DNA from: Luteimonas rhizosphaerae
Lineage (GTDB): Bacteria; Pseudomonadota; Gammaproteobacteria; Xanthomonadales; Xanthomonadaceae
Assembly: GCF_002849595.1 (NCBI RefSeq)
Contig: NZ_NRQR01000020.1
Coordinates: 186,001 to 250,000, forward strand
DNA: 64,000 nucleotides
Direction: 5' to 3'
Shown: piece after piece, positions 60,012-64,000 of the stretch
Position numbering within the stretch: the first letter of the stretch is position 1
Layout: every line of letters begins with the position of its first letter
Notes under the pieces: generated by a model
The model's database searches: none
What the model was told of the DNA's origin: nothing
Seen by the model: the letters and a program-made list of their open reading frames with translations, nothing else
Program-made: the position numbers and the translations under genes

Positions 60012-60402
60012 GCGATCTTCCAACCCAGAAAACGGGGGCGATGATAAGCGCCATCGGCCGACATTGTCTGTACCGGGGCGTATTGCGGGCACCGCGGCGC
60101 ACGCAGCCGGCATCTCGCTTTGGCGCAGTCGTGATGGCGGCGTGGATACCACCCGGACCGCCGCGACGCGTGATTCGTCCAGCGGATTCGATCGGCTCAG
60201 GACATCGACGGCGACCGGCGAGACGCCGATCTGCGTACCGCCGCCGATCCGGCAGGTGCATGGGCGACGACGCTGTGGAAACGGACCCGGCCGATGCGTC
60301 CAGTCAGGACGCCGGCGTGCATGCGACCGACCGCAACATGGGACCGGCGGAGCAACGGGTCGCGTCGCCTCCACGCGTCGACTGGCGACGCGCGGCGCAG
60401 GA
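60012..60402. other. 391-bp non-coding gap inside the fab cluster with a candidate fabD promoter
   Basis: No credible gene lies between fabH and fabD. On the minus strand CAGACA (60065-60070) and TATCAT (60041-60046) are 18 bp apart and about 30 nt before the fabD GTG, a plausible promoter. The remainder is high-GC sequence with no REP core that I can recognise. Such a gap is unusual in this normally compact operon. Confidence 0.45.
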
Positions 60403-61386
60403 TCAGTAGCGCAACAGCGCCGAGCCCCAGGTGAAACCGCCACCGAAGGCCTCGAGCAGCACCAGCTGCCCGCGCTGGACGCGTCCGGACCGGACGGCTT
60501 CGTCCAGCGCCAGCGGCACGGAACCCGACGAGGTGTTGCCGTGCTTGTCGACGGTGACGACGACCCGGTCCATCGGCATGTCCAGCCGCTTGGCGGTCGC
60601 CTCGATGATGCGCAGGTTGGCCTGGTGCGGGATCAGCCAATCGATGTCGTGGCGGTCGAGACCGTTCGCGGTCAGCGTTTCCTCGACCACGGAATCCAGC
60701 GCCTTGACCGCGTACTTGAAGACGTCGCTGCCGGCCATCTTGATGCGCACGCCGGCGTTCTTCTCGTTTTCCTTGAAGCCGACGGACACGCCGACCGGAT
60801 TCCACAGCAGTTCCTTCTTGCCGCCGTCGGCGTGCAGATGGGTGCTGAGGATGCCGGTCTCGGTATCGGCCTTGAGCACCACCGCGCCGGCGCCGTCGCC
60901 GAACAGCACGCAGGTCGTGCGCTCGCTCCAGTCGACCATGCGGGTCAGCGTCTCGGAGCCGACGACCAGCACCGTCTTCGCATCACCCGAACGGATGAAC
61001 TTGTCGGCGATCGACAGCGCGTAGAGAAACCCGGAGCACGCCGCATTGACGTCGAACGCGCCGCAGCCGTTGGCGCCCAGACGATGCTGGAGCAGGCAGG
61101 CGGTCGATGGAAAGATGATGTCGGGCGTGGTCGTCCCGAGCACGATCAGGTCGAGCTCGCTGGCGTCGACCCCCGCCGCTTCCAGCGCGCGGACCGAGGC
61201 GTGGTACGCGAGGTCACCTGTGGTCTCGCCGTCGGCGGCGATGTGCCGCTCGCGGATACCGGTGCGCGAGGCGATCCATTCGTCGCTGGTCTCGACGAAC
61301 TTCGAGAGGTCGTCGTTGGTCAGCACTTTTTCCGGCAGGTAGCTGCCGGTACCGGCGATGCGGGAATAAATACGTTCGCTGGTCAT
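60403..61386 (-). CDS. fabH: 3-oxoacyl-ACP synthase III
   Basis: 327 residues. The catalytic triad is Cys117 in [14 protein letters not shown], the His in [14 protein letters not shown] and the Asn in [16 protein letters not shown]. It starts fatty-acid synthesis by condensing acetyl-CoA (or a branched acyl-CoA) with malonyl-ACP. In xanthomonads this enzyme also supports branched-chain fatty acids and signalling lipids. It lies 224 nt after rpmF; plsX, found between these genes in E. coli, is absent here. Confidence 0.96.
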   Translation of the reverse strand: MTSERIYSRIAGTGSYLPEKVLTNDDLSKFVETSDEWIASRTGIRERHIAADGETTGDLAYHASVRALEAAGVDASELDLIVLGTTTPDIIFPSTACLLQHRLGANGCGAFDVNAACSGFLYALSIADKFIRSGDAKTVLVVGSETLTRMVDWSERTTCVLFGDGAGAVVLKADTETGILSTHLHADGGKKELLWNPVGVSVGFKENEKNAGVRIKMAGSDVFKYAVKALDSVVEETLTANGLDRHDIDWLIPHQANLRIIEATAKRLDMPMDRVVVTVDKHGNTSSGSVPLALDEAVRSGRVQRGQLVLLEAFGGGFTWGSALLRY

Positions 61387-61610
61387 CTGGAGTACGGCCC
61401 TCGCATGGTCACGCGCACTGGCGACACGCGTGGGACGGACGAACGGTCAAGTCGGCGCCAGCGCCGGTCGACCGGACACGATCGACGCACGGACGCCCGG
61501 GCGACACCCGTCCGCCGCGATGACGGCGTCCTTGCCGATGCGACAACGGCCACGCAGTGCATGGCCGTCGGCGCGGACACCCGCCGCATCGGGGCGGCAG
61601 GCGATTGCAA

Positions 61611-61805
61611 TCAGTCTTCTTCGACGACGCGGGTCTTCGGCGCGATGACCTGCTTGCCGCGGTAGTAGCCGTCTTCGGTGATGTGGTGACGGATATGCGT
61701 CTCGCCGGTCGTCGGATCGGTCGCCAGCTGCTTGGCAGTCAGCGCATCGTGCGAGCGACGCTGGCCACGACGGGAGGGGGAAACGCGGGATTTCTGCACA
61801 GCCAT
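61611..61805 (-). CDS. rpmF: 50S ribosomal protein L32
   Basis: 64 residues beginning [20 protein letters not shown], the invariant start of L32. [20 protein letters not shown] and the YYRGKQVI ending follow. It is the non-zinc version, since the CxxC pairs are absent. It follows yceD by 22 nt in the conserved yceD-rpmF-fab order. Confidence 0.98.
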   Translation of the reverse strand: MAVQKSRVSPSRRGQRRSHDALTAKQLATDPTTGETHIRHHITEDGYYRGKQVIAPKTRVVEED

Positions 61806-61827
61806 GGGAATTGCTCCAGCAACAGGT

Positions 61828-62314
61828 TCAGTTGTTTCGTTCTTTCTTCAATGCCGCCAACCCGGAAAACGGGTTGACGCGTGTCTCTTCTTCCGCCGTC
61901 ACCGGCCAGTCGCGCTCGACCAGTTCGGAGCCGGGCGCGACCGGGATGACCGGCACCGCCAGAATCAGCTCGTCCTCGACCATCGCCGCCGGCGCCAGCA
62001 TGCCGTGGCAGCAGGCCAGCCTCGTCCGCTTCGTCGCGGATCAGGCCGAGCCGCTGCACGAGCTGCACCGGAAACACGAACCGCTGCAGGCTGCGCTGAC
62101 AGGTCAACGGCAGCGCGGCATCGATCCGCAGTTCGGCGTACGGCACCTGCAGCGCATCACGGCCGAATTCCAGCGAGCAGACCACCTCGCCGTCGGCATC
62201 GGCCAGCACGTCGCGCAGGCGCGTCATCGAGGACAAAGGCAGTCGGGCTTCAAGACGGCTTCTGGCCGTGACCATGCGCCAAGCGTCGACCAACTCGGGC
62301 ATTTGGGCGGACAT
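61828..62314 (-). pseudogene. yceD: yceD (DUF177, 23S rRNA accumulation protein), frame disrupted
   Basis: The N-terminal part from ATG 62314 runs VDAWRMVTARSRLEARLPLS, then LPLTCQRSLQRFVFPVQLV and DEADEAGLL. The C-terminal part, in another frame, reads GMLAPAAMVEDELILAVPVI through [15 protein letters not shown] to a stop at 61828-61830. Compared with E. coli YceD, about ten residues around the PEAYEP segment are missing near 62005. The length, 487 nt, is 3n+1. YceD aids 23S rRNA processing or accumulation and precedes rpmF in most proteobacteria. The break is probably the same kind of defect as in serA, hisC and cysS. Confidence 0.82.
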
Positions 62315-62449
62315 AAGCCGCTGAATGTTAAAGACCGGAAAACCCGCTGTCAAACCCGGCGACACCGGATTCAGCTGCGATGGCGGCGCGGTTTGCCGGG
62401 CATCGACCCCGGCGTCAGACTGGGCGCCTTCCCGGGGATCGGAACCGAC

Positions 62450-62812
62450 GTGCCGCTGTCCTTGACCCTGCTGCTGACCGCACTCGCCGCCGCCGTCATT
62501 GTGGTCGCGATGCGCCGCCGTGTGCAACGCCGCCGCGCCGCCTTCGCCGGCGTCCTCGACGCCGCGGACGCTCTGGAAGCGCGGTTGCGCGCGGTCCGGG
62601 CCGAGATCGGCGCGGCAGTCGCTGCCGACGATGACCCGGTCCGGGCCGCGCTGCAGGAGATGCTGCGGCAACGTCTGTGGCTGCAGCAGCATGGCGCGTC
62701 GGCGGATCTCGGCGCGCTGGAGGCGATGCGCCTGTCGATCGATGCCTCGCGCGCGCGGCTCGATGTCCAGCTGGCGCAGGTCGCCGAAGCGCGCGAGCTC
62801 GAGACCCCGTGA
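62450..62812 (+). CDS. Small membrane-anchored coiled-coil protein, unknown
   Basis: 120 residues from a GTG with GGGGA upstream. One N-terminal transmembrane helix (LTLLLTALAAAVIVVAM) is followed by a basic patch RRRVQRRR and a long charged helix (DALEARLRAVRAEIGAAVAA, DLGALEAMRLSIDASRARLD). I recognise no family. The stop overlaps the maf/yceF start (GTGA), so they are coupled. It is divergent from yceD. Confidence 0.7.
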   Translation: MPLSLTLLLTALAAAVIVVAMRRRVQRRRAAFAGVLDAADALEARLRAVRAEIGAAVAADDDPVRAALQEMLRQRLWLQQHGASADLGALEAMRLSIDASRARLDVQLAQVAEARELETP

Positions 62813-63399
62813 GCCATCCGCCTGCGCCGCGCCTCGTGCTCGGTTCCACATCGCCGTACCGGCGCGAGCTGCTGCAGCGCTTGCAGCTTCCCTTCGAATG
62901 CGTGCGCCCCGACTTCGACGAAACCCCGCGGGCGGGCGAAGCCCCGTCGGCGCTGGCCGCGCGACTCGCCGCGGACAAGGCGCGCGAGGTGGCCAGCCGG
63001 GTTCCCGGCGCGTGGAGCATCGGCTCGGACCAGGTCGCCGAGCTCGAAGGGGAGCCGATCGGCAAGCCCGGCCACCGCGCGGCCGCGATCGCGCAGCTCT
63101 CGGCGATGTCGGGACGCACGGTCCGCTTCCACACCGCGGTCGCGCTGGCGCGAGACGACGGCGGGCTGCTGGAGACGATGGACTGCACCGAGGTGCGGTT
63201 CCGGGTGCTGGATGCCGGCACCATCGCCCGCTACGTCGATCTGGAGCAGCCGTTCGACTGCGCCGGCAGCTTCAAGTGCGAGGGTCTGGGCATCGCCCTG
63301 TTCGACGCGATCCGCAACGACGACCCGACGGCGCTCGTCGGACTGCCGCTGATCGCGACGGCGCGACTGCTGCGATCCGTCGGCTTCGCCTGCCCCTGA
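62809..63399 (+). CDS. yceF: Maf-family nucleotide pyrophosphatase, YceF type
   Basis: 196 residues from GTG 62809. LVLGSTSPYRRELLQRLQLP is the Maf P-loop-like start, DETPRAGEAP and SIGSDQVAELEGEPIGKPG contain the catalytic Asp, and DCAGSFKCEGLGIALF with VGLPLIATARLL completes the fold. The GSDQV variant, rather than ADT, marks the YceF branch, which hydrolyses 7-methyl-GTP in E. coli. Proximity to yceD-rpmF is conserved. Confidence 0.93.
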   Translation: MSHPPAPRLVLGSTSPYRRELLQRLQLPFECVRPDFDETPRAGEAPSALAARLAADKAREVASRVPGAWSIGSDQVAELEGEPIGKPGHRAAAIAQLSAMSGRTVRFHTAVALARDDGGLLETMDCTEVRFRVLDAGTIARYVDLEQPFDCAGSFKCEGLGIALFDAIRNDDPTALVGLPLIATARLLRSVGFACP

Positions 63400-63406
63400 C
63401 GCGCGC

Positions 63407-64000
63407 CTAGTCGAGCAGGACCGGCTGCTCGCTCCAGTCCTCGACACTGCCGTCGAGCCCGTACAGACGCAGGCCGAGCCAGCGACGCCCGGCCGGCAGG
63501 CCGGTCGCGTCGATCGTGGCGCGGAACCCGACCGCGGGATGCCGCGGATCGGTCGAGATCCGCCAGTATTCCGCGGTCCCGGGACTCGGCAGGCCGTATG
63601 CCGCCTCGGCCACGACCTCGCCATCGAGCAGCACGTCGACACTGCGCAGGCCGACGCCGTCCTTGAACGCCCAGCCGGCCACCTCGAAGGATCGGGACGC
63701 CGCCGCGCCGGCGACCGGCGTGTCGATCCAGGCCATCGCCGGCGTCACGCACGGCGTCGCCGCCGGTGCGCCCGGTGCAAGCGCGAACAGCAGGAAACGC
63801 TGGCGCCCGCGGTCGACATTGACGACGCGCGGCGGCGGCAGCGGCCCGACCATGTCGCACAAGGCGTGGTAGCGGGCCAGCAGATTGCGGTATTCGACGT
63901 CGGTCGCGCCGACGACCAGCAGCGCGGGCGCGTTGCCCCAGTCCGCCCGGCTGTCCGCTTCCAGTCCCCACAAACGCAGCTGCGGGGCGCGGCCGTGATG
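63407..64000 (-). CDS. C-terminal part of an unidentified protein with a beta-sandwich domain, 5' end missing
   Basis: The frame is open to the window edge, so the N-terminus lies beyond it; the in-frame TTG at 63973 is not convincing as a start. The visible 197 residues contain a segment with NAPALLVVGATDVEYRNLLA and RQRFLLFALAPGAP, then a C-terminal module (FEVAGWAFKDGVGLRSVDVL, GFRATIDATGLPAGRRWLGL, DGSVEDWSEQPVLL). That pattern is typical of Ig-like beta-sandwich domains attached to large membrane or glycosyl-transferring proteins. The protein's identity cannot be settled from this fragment. Confidence 0.65.
   Translation of the reverse strand, partial: HHGRAPQLRLWGLEADSRADWGNAPALLVVGATDVEYRNLLARYHALCDMVGPLPPPRVVNVDRGRQRFLLFALAPGAPAATPCVTPAMAWIDTPVAGAAASRSFEVAGWAFKDGVGLRSVDVLLDGEVVAEAAYGLPSPGTAEYWRISTDPRHPAVGFRATIDATGLPAGRRWLGLRLYGLDGSVEDWSEQPVLLD

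Overview
The window is chromosomal DNA of a very GC-rich gammaproteobacterium, most likely a Xanthomonadaceae member (Lysobacter, Luteimonas or Xanthomonas relatives). The main pointers are: an arginine cluster that uses N-acetylornithine carbamoyltransferase, N-acetylcitrulline deacetylase and a fused N-acetylglutamate kinase/synthase; a TrpR-type regulator at the head of the histidine operon; and dispersed REP elements with GTAG or GCAG heads. I see no phage, insertion sequence, CRISPR array or plasmid functions. This is mostly core metabolism with an exopolysaccharide locus.

Layout. 1-9.5 kb: a truncated GGDEF-EAL protein, an SDR dehydrogenase, a retropepsin-like protease coupled to efpL, a DUF2388/DUF4105 pair, a D-2-hydroxyglutarate dehydrogenase divergent from serA, and a Nudix hydrolase. 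9.7-12.6 kb: two amino-acid transporters. 12.6-15.7 kb: methionine salvage genes mtnB, mtnD and mtnC, followed by a secreted C13-type peptidase. 16.2-19.7 kb: a secreted metallophosphoesterase and a 7TM-DISM diguanylate cyclase. 19.7-27.2 kb: a complete, tightly overlapping histidine operon (regulator-G-D-C-B-H-A-F-I) on the minus strand with an 18-bp palindromic operator. 27.4-35.6 kb: a small TPR protein, an aromatic amino-acid lyase of the HutH family, hisS and cydDC. 35.7 kb: tRNA-Pro(CGG). 35.9-43.2 kb: an MFS transporter and the pgaABCD poly-N-acetylglucosamine operon. 43.2-54.1 kb: the arginine/proline cluster argF'-argG-argE'-argB-GNAT-argC-argH-yciI-proB-proA, preceded by a possible leader-peptide attenuator. 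54.2-56.2 kb: a YcfJ-like secreted protein and cysS. 56.4-62.3 kb: yceD-rpmF-fabH-fabD-fabG-acpP-fabF. The end holds a small membrane protein, maf/yceF and a truncated beta-sandwich protein.

How the genes work together. The his and arg clusters each encode nearly a full pathway and rely on stop/start overlaps for translational coupling. SerA is expected to reduce 2-oxoglutarate as a side reaction, and the divergent flavoprotein can reoxidise the D-2-hydroxyglutarate. Two c-di-GMP proteins and the c-di-GMP-responsive pga locus suggest biofilm control, although no direct link is visible.

Caveat on quality. Five otherwise well-conserved genes (serA, an AdiC-like transporter, hisC, cysS, yceD) each carry one short internal deletion, roughly 30-115 nt, that shifts the frame. 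Because cysS is normally essential, sequence or assembly error is the simplest explanation.
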